Positions 34,800 through 45,179 of a stretch of DNA of 64,000 nucleotides are shown one piece after another; within the stretch, counting starts at the first letter, position 1; each line of letters opens with the position of its first letter. The notes below the pieces were generated by a model. That model did no database searches, was not told the origin of the DNA, and worked only from the letters and a program-made list of their open reading frames with translations. Made by a program: the position numbers and the translations under genes. Source of the DNA: an uncultured Aquimarina sp. (GTDB lineage Bacteria; Bacteroidota; Bacteroidia; Flavobacteriales; Flavobacteriaceae); assembly GCA_947500505.1 (NCBI GenBank), contig CANMSL010000010.1:1-64000 (forward strand). Reading direction: 5' to 3'.

Positions 34800-35183
34800 A
34801 TAATTAGTTTCTTTCTTTTTCAGTGTTTCTTTATTACTAAATATAGCAATTTTTAATATTACATTGACAAAAACTATTCCTTTTAACCATGATTAACAAA
34901 TAAGCTGACATAATAGCCTCGAATGTCATATTACCTCTAATTTTGAGGACAAATTTTCTGAATCAATGTAAAACCAAATTTTAAGGATTATTAAGTTTTT
35001 TGAGTAAATAGACAAAAAAAGCATTAATAATCAAAATCAATACTTGTAGACTTATTAACTATATAGGTCGTTAAAGTTGTTAATAAATTACGTATATTAG
35101 AAAGTATAATGGTTCTAAAAACCGTCTTAATTTACTTAAATTAGCGCGTTTAATAAAATCAATTTTAGAATAAAATAATTTTT
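34800..35183. other. 384-base divergent intergenic region clpC/gyrA with TGACAT inverted repeat
   Basis: AT-rich and without a gene. TGACAT (34906-34911) and ATGTCA (34923-34928) form a perfect inverted repeat with 11 bases between. A plus-strand -7 box TAATTTTG (34938-34945) follows 9 bases later. It could be an operator for either divergent gene. The long stretch up to gyrA otherwise shows nothing I can name. Confidence 0.45.
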
Positions 35184-37730
35184 ATGGCAGAAGGAGAAAA
35201 GCTAATACCCATCAATATAGAGGATGAGATGAAGTCTGCATACATCGATTATTCGATGTCAGTAATTGTATCACGGGCGCTTCCGGATGTTAGAGATGGT
35301 CTTAAACCGGTACACAGAAGAGTTTTGTATGGTATGTATGAGCTAGGCGTAAGAGCGAGTAGTGCTCACAAGAAATCCGCAAGAATTGTTGGTGAGGTAC
35401 TAGGTAAATACCACCCTCATGGTGATACCTCTGTGTATGATACTATGGTTCGTATGGCTCAGGAATGGAGTTTGCGATATATGTTGGTTGATGGTCAGGG
35501 TAACTTTGGGTCTGTAGATGGTGATAGTCCTGCAGCAATGCGATATACCGAAGCAAGGATGAGAAAAATATCAGAAGATATGCTTGCTGATATTGAGAAA
35601 GACACCGTAGACCATACCTTTAATTTTGACGATACGCTACAAGAACCAACAGTTTTACCAAGTAGAGTTCCGGGGCTCTTAATCAATGGAGCTTCAGGTA
35701 TTGCAGTTGGTATGGCTACTAATATGCCTCCTCATAATTTAAGTGAAGTAGTTGATGGAACTATTGCTTTTATCGATAATAATGATATCGAAATAGATGA
35801 ACTTATACAGCATATTAAAGCTCCGGATTTCCCTACAGGAGGAATTATCTATGGATATGACGGAGTGAGAGAGGCCTTTAAGACTGGTAGAGGTAGAATA
35901 GTAATGCGTGCTAAAGCAAGTTTCGAAGAGGTAAACGGTAGAGAGTGCATCATTGTGTCAGAAATCCCTTATCAAGTTAATAAGGCAGATATGATTAAGA
36001 AAACTGCTGATCTGGTCAATGATAAGAAAATTGATGGTATTTCATCAATAAGAGATGAATCGGACAGAAAGGGAATGCGGATCGTTTACATCCTGAAGAG
36101 AGATGCCATACCTAATATAGTATTGAACCTTTTATATAAATACACTGCTTTACAATCTTCTTTTAGTGTTAATAATATTGCATTGGTTAAAGGAAGACCG
36201 CAGTTATTGAATGTAAAGGAAATGATTCATTATTTTGTGGAGCATAGACACGAAGTGGTCGTGCGGAGAACAAGATATGAACTTAAAAAAGCAGAAGAAA
36301 GAGCACATATACTGGAAGGATTAATAATTGCTTCAGATAATATAGACGAAGTTATTAAGCTAATCAGAGCTTCTTCTAACGCCGATGAAGCAAGAGAAAA
36401 GCTTATCGTACGATTCAAGCTTTCAGAGATTCAGGCTAAAGCTATTGTAGAAATGCGTCTTCGTCAATTAACTGGTCTGGAACAAGACAAGTTACGTGCG
36501 GAGTACGAAGAATTAATGAAAACTATCGAAGATCTTAAAGATATTCTTGACAAAAAAGACCGTCGAATGGATATTATCAAGGAAGAACTTCTGGAAGTTA
36601 AAGAAAAGTATGGTGATGCTCGTCGTTCTCAAATAGAATATGCTGGAGGTGATCTTAGTATAGAGGATATGATCCCGAATGAAAAGGTAGTAATTACTAT
36701 ATCTCACGCTGGCTACATCAAAAGGACTTCTCTTACTGAATATAAAAAACAGAATAGAGGAGGTGTAGGGCAAAAGGGAAGTACTACTCGTAATGAAGAC
36801 TTCCTAGAACATCTTTTTGTAGGTACCAACCATCAGTATATGTTGTTTTTTACTCAAAAAGGAAAATGCTTCTGGATGCGTGTGTATGAAATTCCGGAAG
36901 GAAGTAAGACATCCAAGGGTAGAGCAATACAAAATTTGATCAACATTGAAAACGATGATAAAGTAAAAGCTTTTATCTGCACACAAGACCTTAAAGATGA
37001 GGAATACATTAATTCTCATTATGTCATTATGGCAACGAAAAAAGGACAAGTCAAAAAGACTTCTCTGGAACAATATTCAAGACCGCGTACAAATGGTATC
37101 AACGCTATTACCATCAAAGACAATGATGAATTGTTAGAAGCTAAACTTACAGATGGCAAGAGTCAGGTAATGCTTGCGGTAAAGTCGGGAAAAGCTATTC
37201 GGTTCGAAGAAGAAAAAACCAGGCCTATGGGTCGGGGAGCTTCTGGGGTAAGAGGAATACGACTTGCCGATGATAATGATGAAGTGATCGGGATGGTGGC
37301 TGTTAATGATATGGAAAGTAATATTCTTGTGGTTTCTGAAAACGGGTACGGTAAGCGTTCCAAACTAGAAGATTACAGAGTTACCAACAGAGGAGGAAAA
37401 GGAGTTAAAACGATATCGGTAACCGACAAAACAGGGCAATTAGTGGCAATCAAAAATGTTACTGACGCTGATGACCTGATGATTATTAATAAATCTGGTA
37501 TTGCAATAAGACTATCAGTAGAGGATTTACGGGTCATGGGACGTGCAACACAGGGAGTTCGTTTGATTAACCTAAAAGGTAAGGATTCTATCGCCGCGGT
37601 AGCAAAGGTTATGCAAGATGAAGATGATGTTGAAGATATTGATGGAGATATTGAAGAAAATGATATATCTTTGCAAAGTGATAGTGATGCAACAGATGGC
37701 ACGACTATTGATGAAACAACAAATGAATAA
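35184..37730 (+). CDS. gyrA: DNA gyrase subunit A
   Basis: An 848-aa type II topoisomerase subunit that cuts and rejoins DNA. The breakage-reunion domain starts IPINIEDEMKSAYIDYSMSV. The quinolone-determining loop is HPHGDTSVYDTMVRMAQ, with Thr82 where E. coli has Ser83 and Asp86 at the second site. The catalytic Tyr121 is in AAMRYTEARM. The C-terminal pinwheel includes the GyrA-box-like QNRGGVGQKG and NRGGKGVKT and ends in an acidic tail (DEDDVEDIDGDIEE). It is followed 24 bases later by a TPR gene, probably co-transcribed. Confidence 0.95.
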   Translation: MAEGEKLIPINIEDEMKSAYIDYSMSVIVSRALPDVRDGLKPVHRRVLYGMYELGVRASSAHKKSARIVGEVLGKYHPHGDTSVYDTMVRMAQEWSLRYMLVDGQGNFGSVDGDSPAAMRYTEARMRKISEDMLADIEKDTVDHTFNFDDTLQEPTVLPSRVPGLLINGASGIAVGMATNMPPHNLSEVVDGTIAFIDNNDIEIDELIQHIKAPDFPTGGIIYGYDGVREAFKTGRGRIVMRAKASFEEVNGRECIIVSEIPYQVNKADMIKKTADLVNDKKIDGISSIRDESDRKGMRIVYILKRDAIPNIVLNLLYKYTALQSSFSVNNIALVKGRPQLLNVKEMIHYFVEHRHEVVVRRTRYELKKAEERAHILEGLIIASDNIDEVIKLIRASSNADEAREKLIVRFKLSEIQAKAIVEMRLRQLTGLEQDKLRAEYEELMKTIEDLKDILDKKDRRMDIIKEELLEVKEKYGDARRSQIEYAGGDLSIEDMIPNEKVVITISHAGYIKRTSLTEYKKQNRGGVGQKGSTTRNEDFLEHLFVGTNHQYMLFFTQKGKCFWMRVYEIPEGSKTSKGRAIQNLINIENDDKVKAFICTQDLKDEEYINSHYVIMATKKGQVKKTSLEQYSRPRTNGINAITIKDNDELLEAKLTDGKSQVMLAVKSGKAIRFEEEKTRPMGRGASGVRGIRLADDNDEVIGMVAVNDMESNILVVSENGYGKRSKLEDYRVTNRGGKGVKTISVTDKTGQLVAIKNVTDADDLMIINKSGIAIRLSVEDLRVMGRATQGVRLINLKGKDSIAAVAKVMQDEDDVEDIDGDIEENDISLQSDSDATDGTTIDETTNE

Positions 37731-37754
37731 AAGAATCCCATAAAAACACAAGTA

Positions 37755-39029
37755 ATGAGAACTAAATTTATTATAGCATTATTTCTAACTGTAAGTGCTA
37801 TTGGATTTTCACAGAAGAAAGCACTGAATTCAGCTAAGAAAGCTTTAAAATCAGGAGATCTGGAAGTTGCAAATGATGCACTTATTGCAGCAGAAGGTCT
37901 AATGGATGCGGCAGACGATAAGATGAAGGCACAATATTATTTTTTAAAAGGACAAGTTGCTTCGGCTTCATCTGATAAGTCTTTAGAGAAAATGGAGTCT
38001 GCGGCAAATGCTTTTACAAAAGTTTTGGAAATAGAAGAGGCTTCTGGAAGTAAGAAATATACCAATGAGGCAAATGCTGGAATACAAAAATTGCGTCAAG
38101 CGTTGGTAGAGCAAGCTGTAGAAGATCAAAAAGCTGGAAAGAACAAAGAAGCAGCAGACAAACTTTATTTAGGATATAGAACCAATAAAGCTGATACATC
38201 CTATTTATATTTTGCTGCGTCTAATGCTGTGAATGGTAAGGATTATGATGCGGCTTTGAGATATTATGATGAATTGATTGATTTAGGATATGAAGGGATT
38301 GAAAAGAGCTATGTTGCCACTAATAAGGAATCTGGTGAAGTGGAAGCTTTCGATTCAAAAGAATTAAGGGATTTTTCTGTAAAGGCTGGGACGCATATTA
38401 AACCGAATGTGACAAAGACAGAATCAAGAAAATCTGAAATCACTAAAAATATTGCACTTATTTACATCAGCCAGGGTAAAGATGAAGAAGCTATAAAAGC
38501 TATGGAAGCTGCAAAGAAGGAGAATCCTAATGATGCTTCTCTATTACAGGCAGAAGCCGATATGTTCTATAAGCTAGGAAATGTGGCTAAGTATAAAGAA
38601 TTAATGGAGCAAATAGTAGCTAATGATCCTGAAAATCCTAATTTGTTTTATAACTTGGGGGTTAGTGCATCGCGCTTAGGGGATAATGAACAAGCTGTCG
38701 AATATTATAAAAAAGCTTTAGAGCTAAAACCAGATTATACTTCTGCCCAGATTAATATTGCAGCAATCATTTTAAGTGGCGAAACTGCTCTTAATGATGA
38801 AATGAATAGTTTAGGAACATCGAATGCAGATTACAAGAGGTTTGATATCTTGAAAAAACAAAAACAAGATCTGTACAGAGAAGCCGTTCCTTTTTTAGAA
38901 GGAGCGTTAGAATCTAAACCTGATAACGTAGAAGCAGTTCGTACATTAATGCAGATTTTCTATCAGCTAGATGATCCTAAAGCTGAAGACATGAAAAATA
39001 AACTAAAAGCTTTAGAAGGAGGTAATTAA
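37755..39029 (+). CDS. Exported tetratricopeptide-repeat protein
   Basis: A 424-aa protein with a signal peptide (FIIALFLTVSAIGFSQ). The rest is helical TPR solenoid: clear repeats are ALRYYDELIDLGYEGIEKSY, ALIYISQGKDEEAIKAMEAA and NLGVSASRLGDNEQAVEYYK. The conserved place directly behind gyrA is common in flavobacteria. Probably a periplasmic scaffold; no partner can be named. A strong terminator follows. Confidence 0.85.
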   Translation: MRTKFIIALFLTVSAIGFSQKKALNSAKKALKSGDLEVANDALIAAEGLMDAADDKMKAQYYFLKGQVASASSDKSLEKMESAANAFTKVLEIEEASGSKKYTNEANAGIQKLRQALVEQAVEDQKAGKNKEAADKLYLGYRTNKADTSYLYFAASNAVNGKDYDAALRYYDELIDLGYEGIEKSYVATNKESGEVEAFDSKELRDFSVKAGTHIKPNVTKTESRKSEITKNIALIYISQGKDEEAIKAMEAAKKENPNDASLLQAEADMFYKLGNVAKYKELMEQIVANDPENPNLFYNLGVSASRLGDNEQAVEYYKKALELKPDYTSAQINIAAIILSGETALNDEMNSLGTSNADYKRFDILKKQKQDLYREAVPFLEGALESKPDNVEAVRTLMQIFYQLDDPKAEDMKNKLKALEGGN

Positions 39030-39056
39030 TTCCTAAAAAAACTTTATTTCGATATA

Positions 39057-39092
39057 AAAGTGCGGTCTACTTTGGTTGAACCGCACTTTTTT
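39057..39092 (+). terminator. Rho-independent terminator after the TPR gene
   Basis: AAAAGTGCGGT and ACCGCACTTTT arms with a T-run end the gyrA-TPR transcript. Confidence 0.85.
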
Positions 39093-39107
39093 GTATCTAT
39101 TTTATTC

Positions 39108-39515
39108 TCAATAAGCTAACGATTGTTCTAATAGTTGGATATTACTATGGAGGCGCTCTCTTACAATACTCATCATTCTTTTGTTTAACGCCGAAGAATT
39201 TTTGAGATAAAGCAAGTATTCATCCACAGTAAACTGACCGATGATCATTCCTTTCAGACTATTTCTGAATTTCATGTCTTTCTGAATAGCGTTATCAATA
39301 TAAAGTAAACGTTTTTCTAAAGACAATTCATAAAAAGTATTCTTTCTTTTTTTAATATAATTTCTAAAGACCTCAATTAGTAATTCACCCTGTAATTTGA
39401 TAATGGGCCTAATAGTTTTGTTCTGAAATTGCTCATCATCCGACATGTTTTCAGAAACTCTTGCGTTTAAAATTTGTGGGCGCATCGCCAATAAATTTGA
39501 TTCTCTGTTTTCCAT
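39108..39515 (-). CDS. Conserved flavobacterial protein of unknown function
   Basis: A 135-aa soluble helical protein. The pattern MENRESNLLAMRPQILNARV...SDDEQFQNKTIRPIIKLQ is familiar from flavobacterial proteins that databases sometimes label glyoxalase, but none of the VOC beta-alpha-beta motifs or metal ligands can be seen, so I do not adopt that name. It is monocistronic and converges on the TPR gene. Confidence 0.7.
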   Translation of the reverse strand: MENRESNLLAMRPQILNARVSENMSDDEQFQNKTIRPIIKLQGELLIEVFRNYIKKRKNTFYELSLEKRLLYIDNAIQKDMKFRNSLKGMIIGQFTVDEYLLYLKNSSALNKRMMSIVRERLHSNIQLLEQSLAY

Positions 39516-39678
39516 AATAAAGAGTGTTTACTAAAAATACAGAATTGTTTTATCCAAAATCAATATAGTACTTGAGAGTTTTAAACCAGTTATGAACAAG
39601 AATTTTAGTGATAAAAATAGTATCTTACACCTGCTGTCTTTACTATGTAATTTACAATAACACTTCTAAATAATAACA

Positions 39679-40569
39679 ATGCAATTTGGAAAAGTTGAAC
39701 ATCCAGAAAATATAAATTTTATTTTACCAAAAGATCACGAAGATACCTCAAAGGTACTGGGAAAAGGAGATAAAAAAGATGTATCCATTTACATAGGATG
39801 CGCAAAATGGAATAAACAAGATTTGAAAGGGTTTTATCCACGCGGAACAAGAGATGAATTATACTATTATTCCAGACAATTTAATTCTATAGAGTTGAAC
39901 GCTACATTTTATAGGATTTTTCCAGAAGATCAATTTAAAAAATGGTATGACAAAACTCCAGAAGGATTTAAGTTTTTTCCCAAGCTTGTTCAAAATATAT
40001 CTCACCTTAAAAGACTAAATGAAGATGTACAACCATATGTTGATCAATACTTGGCTAATGCAATACATTTAAAAGAAAAGTTAGGCACTATTTTTTTACA
40101 AATGCATAGTAATTTTGCTCCAAAATATTTTGAACGTGTTGTAAATTTTGTTAACCGATGGCCAAAGGAGATACGTTTGGCGATTGAGTTTCGACATACA
40201 GACTGGTTTAATGATAAAGTTGTTGCCGATGAACTGTATAATTTACTAGAAATAAATAATATAGCAAATATCATAACAGATACCGCCGGAAGAAGAGATT
40301 TATTGCATATGAGGCTTACTAATAAAGAGGCTTTTATAAGATATGTCGGAGCCAATCACGAAACCGATTATACAAGGCTGGATGAATGGATCACAAGACT
40401 AAGGTATTGGAAAGATATGGGTATAGAGGAAATTCATTTTTTTGTCCATCAAAATATCGAAAGAGAATCTCCACTACTGTCTAAATATTTTATTAAATCA
40501 GTTAATAAAAAACTGGATGCAAAACTTATTATACCGAATCACGCATCAGATGATATAACACTGTTTTAG
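39679..40569 (+). CDS. DUF72-domain TIM-barrel-like protein
   Basis: A 296-aa DUF72 (YecE-like) protein. Diagnostic segments are IYIGCAKWNKQDLKGFYPRG, ELNATFYRIFPEDQFKKWYD, FKFFPKLVQNISHLKRL, LGTIFLQMHSNFAP and RLAIEFRHTDWF. The barrel-like fold is predicted to bind a nucleotide or metal, but its reaction is unknown. Full length, monocistronic. Confidence 0.85.
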   Translation: MQFGKVEHPENINFILPKDHEDTSKVLGKGDKKDVSIYIGCAKWNKQDLKGFYPRGTRDELYYYSRQFNSIELNATFYRIFPEDQFKKWYDKTPEGFKFFPKLVQNISHLKRLNEDVQPYVDQYLANAIHLKEKLGTIFLQMHSNFAPKYFERVVNFVNRWPKEIRLAIEFRHTDWFNDKVVADELYNLLEINNIANIITDTAGRRDLLHMRLTNKEAFIRYVGANHETDYTRLDEWITRLRYWKDMGIEEIHFFVHQNIERESPLLSKYFIKSVNKKLDAKLIIPNHASDDITLF

Positions 40570-40775
40570 GTTCGTGTTTAATCACAAAAATTGTTACTTT
40601 CTTCCAAAAATACTTGTTAAAAAGAATGTTAATGTTAAATATTTAAATTTATTTGCTCTTAATCGTATTTATGTGTATTTTGCCGATAGTTTTAGGATTT
40701 GTTCTTCGATTCATTCAGAACTTTTTTTGAAATCTACCTAATTTGATTTTGTTTTACAAACCAAAATGAACGTAT

Positions 40776-41174
40776 ATGACTAAAAAACTACACACTATCT
40801 TATTATTTATTGCCATATTATTTTCCCTTTGTATACAAGCTCAAAGTAAACATCTTGAAGAAGTTGGTAATTTATTCCATCAAAAAGAAATAGGATATGA
40901 TTTGACTGAACATACTCACGATAAAGATTTTCAGAAAGAAGAAGTTTTTTCTTACATGTTAGTTTTAGATGGTAAAATGCATTTTCATTCAGAACATAGT
41001 GACTCACCTAACTTATCTCCGAGAGATATTTCATTAATCGATATTATTTCTTCGGATGAAGGAGCTGATTTCAATTGTTCAGGAGGTTTTTGCATGGATA
41101 GGTCACATTTCCATAAAAGAGGATTGACCTTAAAAAAGCAATTGTTTGATTATTTCATGAAAATTTCTTGTTAA
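40776..41174 (+). CDS. Small secreted His/Cys-containing protein, unknown
   Basis: A 132-aa protein with a clear signal peptide (LHTILLFIAILFSLCIQAQ). The mature part has clustered His and Cys residues: EHTHDKDF, KMHFHSEHSD, FNCSGGFCMDRSHFHKRG and a C-terminal Cys. This could be a metal site or two disulfides. I recognise no family. No operon partner; a DEAD-box helicase with its own promoter follows. Confidence 0.6.
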   Translation: MTKKLHTILLFIAILFSLCIQAQSKHLEEVGNLFHQKEIGYDLTEHTHDKDFQKEEVFSYMLVLDGKMHFHSEHSDSPNLSPRDISLIDIISSDEGADFNCSGGFCMDRSHFHKRGLTLKKQLFDYFMKISC

Positions 41175-41213
41175 TTTATCTGATATTTTCTGGAATGTAT
41201 CCGATTATTTAGT

Positions 41214-41243
41214 TGGGCAATGAATATATTCATTATATTTTTG
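41214..41243 (+). promoter_or_regulatory. Promoter of the second DEAD-box helicase gene
   Basis: TTG (41214-41216), 19 bases, TATTTTTG (41236-41243): a full Bacteroidota consensus promoter 20 bases upstream of ATG 41264. It decides the start of the gene. Confidence 0.8.
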
Positions 41244-41263
41244 CGCTATTAAATAAAATAAGG

Positions 41264-42373
41264 ATGACATTTTTAGAATTAGGAGTTCCAAAGGATTTAA
41301 ATAAAGGTTTAAGAGAAATTGGGATTACTGTTCCTACAAAAATTCAAGAGCAGACACTACCAGTTCTTATCAATAATCATATAGATTTTATAGGTAAAGC
41401 GCAAACAGGTACTGGTAAAACAGCTGCTTTCGGTATTCCTTTATTAACCGCAATTAACCCTAAAAAAGAAGAAATACAGGCATTAATTCTGGCCCCTACA
41501 AGAGAATTAGGACAACAAATAGCAAAACAGCTTTTTAAATTTACCAAATACACCGATAAAATTTTTACAGAATCGGTTTATGGAGGAGAAAAAATTGAGA
41601 GACAGCTTTCCAGACTAAAAAGACCTACCCACATTATCGTTGCAACTCCCGGAAGACTTATTGATTTAATGGAAAGAAAAGCAGTAGATATTTCCAAAGT
41701 CAGAACTATTGTAATGGATGAAGCAGATGAGATGCTTAGTATGGGCTTTAAAAAGGACCTGACAACGATATTAAGTAAAACAAAGGGGCAAAGAAATATT
41801 TGGTTGTTTTCTGCTACTATGCCCACTGCACTTGATGAAATCATTAACTCTTATGTAGACAAAAATGCCGTGAGAATATCAGTAGATAAAAAGAATACTG
41901 TAAATAAGGGGATTGAACATCATTTTGTAATAGACGAAGAAGAAAATAAGTTAGATACCCTTACTTATTTTCTGAAATCTCAAAAAAAGCAAAGAGGTAT
42001 AATTTTTACCAAAACCAAGGCAGCCGCGCGTAAATTATCTAAACAGCTTACCTCAAAAAATTATCATATAGGTTTGCTCGAAGGAGATATGACACAAAAA
42101 GACAGGGATAAAGTGATGCGTGCTTTTAAGAAAGGAACTCTGGAATTATTGGTGTCTACAGATGTGGCAGCTAGAGGAATTGATGTTGCTGATTTAGTTT
42201 TTGTAGTTCACTATCAATTACCTGATCAAATGGAATACTACACACATCGTAGCGGAAGAACTGCAAGAGCCGGAAAAACAGGATTATCATTAGCACTCAT
42301 TGTGAAACAGGAACTTAAGGTTATTAGGGAGTTGGAGAAACAGCTAGGAATTAAATTTACCCAGATTAGATAA
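41264..42373 (+). CDS. DEAD-box RNA helicase (short RhlE/core type)
   Basis: A 369-aa helicase core without C-terminal extension. Motifs: Q (GITVPTKIQEQTLP), I (AQTGTGKTAA), Ia (PTRELGQQ), Ib (TPGRL), II (DEAD), III (SAT), V (STDVAARGID), VI (HRSGRTARAGKTG). The start is placed at ATG 41264 (MTFLELGVPKDL) because the promoter lies inside the longer frame from 41213. It likely acts in ribosome assembly or RNA turnover. It differs from the 590-aa helicase at 4388 by lacking the DbpA domain and RG tail. Confidence 0.9.
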   Translation: MTFLELGVPKDLNKGLREIGITVPTKIQEQTLPVLINNHIDFIGKAQTGTGKTAAFGIPLLTAINPKKEEIQALILAPTRELGQQIAKQLFKFTKYTDKIFTESVYGGEKIERQLSRLKRPTHIIVATPGRLIDLMERKAVDISKVRTIVMDEADEMLSMGFKKDLTTILSKTKGQRNIWLFSATMPTALDEIINSYVDKNAVRISVDKKNTVNKGIEHHFVIDEEENKLDTLTYFLKSQKKQRGIIFTKTKAAARKLSKQLTSKNYHIGLLEGDMTQKDRDKVMRAFKKGTLELLVSTDVAARGIDVADLVFVVHYQLPDQMEYYTHRSGRTARAGKTGLSLALIVKQELKVIRELEKQLGIKFTQIR

Positions 42374-42637
42374 ATCTAAATCAATTGTTTTAAGTAATTC
42401 TGGAGTAATAGTGTCGAAGTTTTATAGAATACCTGAAAACCGGGTATGATTTTACCTTAAAACTAGGTGGTTCAATAATAGAAAACTAATTATTTTTGAT
42501 TCGAATAAGGTACTGTAATTCTATTTATAGCGTCAAATTTGTATTAGTTTAGAAAAATTTTACATTTTATATCGAGCTGAACAATAATTTTTTGCTAATT
42601 ATTAGGTTATTTGCTTACTTTACGAAAAACCAACTTC

Positions 42638-45118
42638 ATGCAAATGTTAGACTATACATTATCACCAAAAGTGAATAATGCTATTCATATAGCACAATCC
42701 ATTGCTAAAGAGTATCATAATGATCAGTATAATGCTGCTCATTTATTGAAGGCTCTTCTACATAAAGATGTAGGATTAAAAGATTTTTTTGATCAAATTG
42801 ATGGAGATATCTATTACTACGAAGAATGGTCTGAAGTTAGAATAGAGGCATTACCTAGGGTAGTCAATATTCCTGATGCAATTCCCGGAGATAAATCCGT
42901 TGAAGCTGTATTTAATGAAGCGGATACGTTGAAGCTTAAATTAGGAGAAGATGAGATTACACCAAAAGCTGTTCTAGTAGCTTTATGTACACCTGGTGTT
43001 GGATTCTCTTATGAGCAGCTTAAGACACTGCCTCTTAAAGCAGACGAAGTTTTAATTGCTGCAACGCAAGGCAAAACCGCATCTGGAAAAACTAGTGCTA
43101 CCAAGAGTGGAACAACAAGTTTTACAGGACAAAAAAGTGATTCCGGAATTTTGGATGAGTATTGCTTTGATAAAACTTTTGCAGCTAAGAACAAACAATT
43201 AGATGATGTTTTTGGAAGAGACGCGGAGGTGAAAATGATAACAGAGATTTTAGGAAGACATTCGAAACCTAATGTCTTGATTACCGGTGAACCAGGTGTT
43301 GGTAAAACGGTTCTTTTGGATGGGTTCACCGAAGCTGTGGCAAATGGTAATGTTCCTGAATCCCTAAAGGATGCCCAAATCTATGAGTTGGACTTTATCA
43401 ATTTGGTGTCCGGGGCAAGTTATAAAAGTGAAGTCGAAGATCGTTTTAAAAAGATTTTGGTAGCGCTAAAAGAGTTTGATAAACCGATTTTGTTAATCGA
43501 TGAACTTAATAACCTTACTGATAAAAACAATGGAAATCAAGGGCTGGTAAATATTTTAAAGTCTGAACTGGCAAAAGGTGAAGTTACTTTTATTGCTACG
43601 GTAACAAACGATGCATACAGAAAACACATAGAGACAGATGAAGGGCTTATTAGAAGATTTGAAATAGTGGCATTAGATGAACCTTCAGAAGAAGATGCAC
43701 TTACAATGATTTCTAATACCATTGATAAATATAAAAAGCACCATAATTTGGATATTATTGATGAAACTATTGCAGAAGCAATAAGACTGTCTAAACGTTT
43801 TAATAAAGATAGAAGCCTTCCAGATGCTGCAATTGATCTTATAGACAGAACCATGTCGGCCTCTAGATATATGATAGAAACAACTTCTGGTAATGTTGAA
43901 TCTTTATTAAAAAAAATAAAGGAAATTGGTGATGAAAAATTAGAAGAGTCTGAAAAAGTTACTTCTGCAAGTTGGATATATAATAACCTAAAAAGTAAGT
44001 TCAGTTATTTGTTATTCAATGAATTAAGTGAAGATGAGATGATTCTGAGCGAAGAAAATTTTGATAATTACAAAACAAAAATTGTTACAATTCTTGATCG
44101 TTTTTTTAAGAAAGCTTCTGAAGAGAAGACATTTATAGATAAAAATGATGTTTCTGCTACAATAGCTAATAAAACAGGCATTCCAGTTGGGAAACTGCAA
44201 GCAGATGAGAAAGAGAGATTGTTGAACATGGAAGATCACCTGAAAAAAAGGGTGATAGGACAAGATCACGCAATTAAGACAATTTCTGAGGCAGTATTAG
44301 AATCCAGATCAGGTTTAAGTAAACCCGGCTTGCCCACTGGTTCTTTCTTTTTCACAGGCCCTACGGGTACTGGTAAAACTGAGCTGGCAAAGTCATTAGC
44401 CGAGTTTTTATTCCAAACCGAAGATGCTATTATAAGATTCGATATGTCAGAATTTAAGGAAGAACATTCTGCAGCATTATTATATGGAGCACCTCCAGGA
44501 TACGTTGGTTACGAAGAAGGTGGGCTACTGGTTAATAAAATTAGACAAAAACCATATTCAATTGTGCTCTTTGATGAGATTGAAAAAGCGCATCCATCAG
44601 TGTTTGATATTTTTCTTCAAATACTTGATGAAGGAAAATTAAACGATAGGTTGGGCAAAACGGGTGATTTTTCTAATGCAGTGATCTTATTTACCTCTAA
44701 TATTGGAAGTGAACATGTGGTAAAATCCTTTGCTGAAGGAGAAATCCCTAAGTCGTCAGACCTTTTAGAGTTAATGTCCAGACATTTTAGACCTGAGTTT
44801 TTAGGAAGGCTTACCGAAATTGTACCTTTTGCACCAATTACAAAAGAGAATGTCATTAAGATTTTTAATATTCAATTAAAAGACTTACATAAAGCTTTGA
44901 ATAAACAAGAAGTTACTTTAGATTTGACAGAAGCTGCTCAAGAGTATCTTGCTTATAAGGGATTTACCCCCAAATATGGAGCAAGACCCTTAAGAGGAGT
45001 TATCAGAACCGATCTTAGAGGTCCTTTGTCTAAAATGTTAATAACAGGAAAGATAGGTAAAGGGAGTAAGGTCAAACTTGATATTAGAGATGAAAAAATG
45101 CAGTGGTCCTACGAATAA
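42638..45118 (+). CDS. tssH: T6SS AAA+ ATPase ClpV/TssH
   Basis: A double-AAA+ protein of 826 aa (ATG 42638) that disassembles contracted T6SS sheaths. The Clp-N-like domain (1-150: MQMLDYTLSPKVNNAIHIAQ) diverges from ClpC/ClpB. NBD1 has Walker A GEPGVGKTV (about residue 217) and Walker B ILLIDELNN; NBD2 has GPTGTGKTE (about 574) and VLFDEIEKAHPSVFD. The ClpB-type long coiled middle domain is reduced. It is followed 61 bases later by the two sheath genes, which identifies it as the T6SS ATPase rather than a chaperone. The second arginine-finger region ends KYGARPLRGVI. Confidence 0.88.
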   Translation: MQMLDYTLSPKVNNAIHIAQSIAKEYHNDQYNAAHLLKALLHKDVGLKDFFDQIDGDIYYYEEWSEVRIEALPRVVNIPDAIPGDKSVEAVFNEADTLKLKLGEDEITPKAVLVALCTPGVGFSYEQLKTLPLKADEVLIAATQGKTASGKTSATKSGTTSFTGQKSDSGILDEYCFDKTFAAKNKQLDDVFGRDAEVKMITEILGRHSKPNVLITGEPGVGKTVLLDGFTEAVANGNVPESLKDAQIYELDFINLVSGASYKSEVEDRFKKILVALKEFDKPILLIDELNNLTDKNNGNQGLVNILKSELAKGEVTFIATVTNDAYRKHIETDEGLIRRFEIVALDEPSEEDALTMISNTIDKYKKHHNLDIIDETIAEAIRLSKRFNKDRSLPDAAIDLIDRTMSASRYMIETTSGNVESLLKKIKEIGDEKLEESEKVTSASWIYNNLKSKFSYLLFNELSEDEMILSEENFDNYKTKIVTILDRFFKKASEEKTFIDKNDVSATIANKTGIPVGKLQADEKERLLNMEDHLKKRVIGQDHAIKTISEAVLESRSGLSKPGLPTGSFFFTGPTGTGKTELAKSLAEFLFQTEDAIIRFDMSEFKEEHSAALLYGAPPGYVGYEEGGLLVNKIRQKPYSIVLFDEIEKAHPSVFDIFLQILDEGKLNDRLGKTGDFSNAVILFTSNIGSEHVVKSFAEGEIPKSSDLLELMSRHFRPEFLGRLTEIVPFAPITKENVIKIFNIQLKDLHKALNKQEVTLDLTEAAQEYLAYKGFTPKYGARPLRGVIRTDLRGPLSKMLITGKIGKGSKVKLDIRDEKMQWSYE

Positions 45119-45179
45119 AGAGTGTATCCTGCGATAAAATTAGTATATTTATAATTCACAACTATTATTTAAAGAAAAT

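Noticed and set aside
39108..39515. Glyoxalase annotation for the 135-aa protein
   Set aside because: It has no beta-alpha-beta VOC pattern or metal ligands; the label used in some databases seems unsupported.
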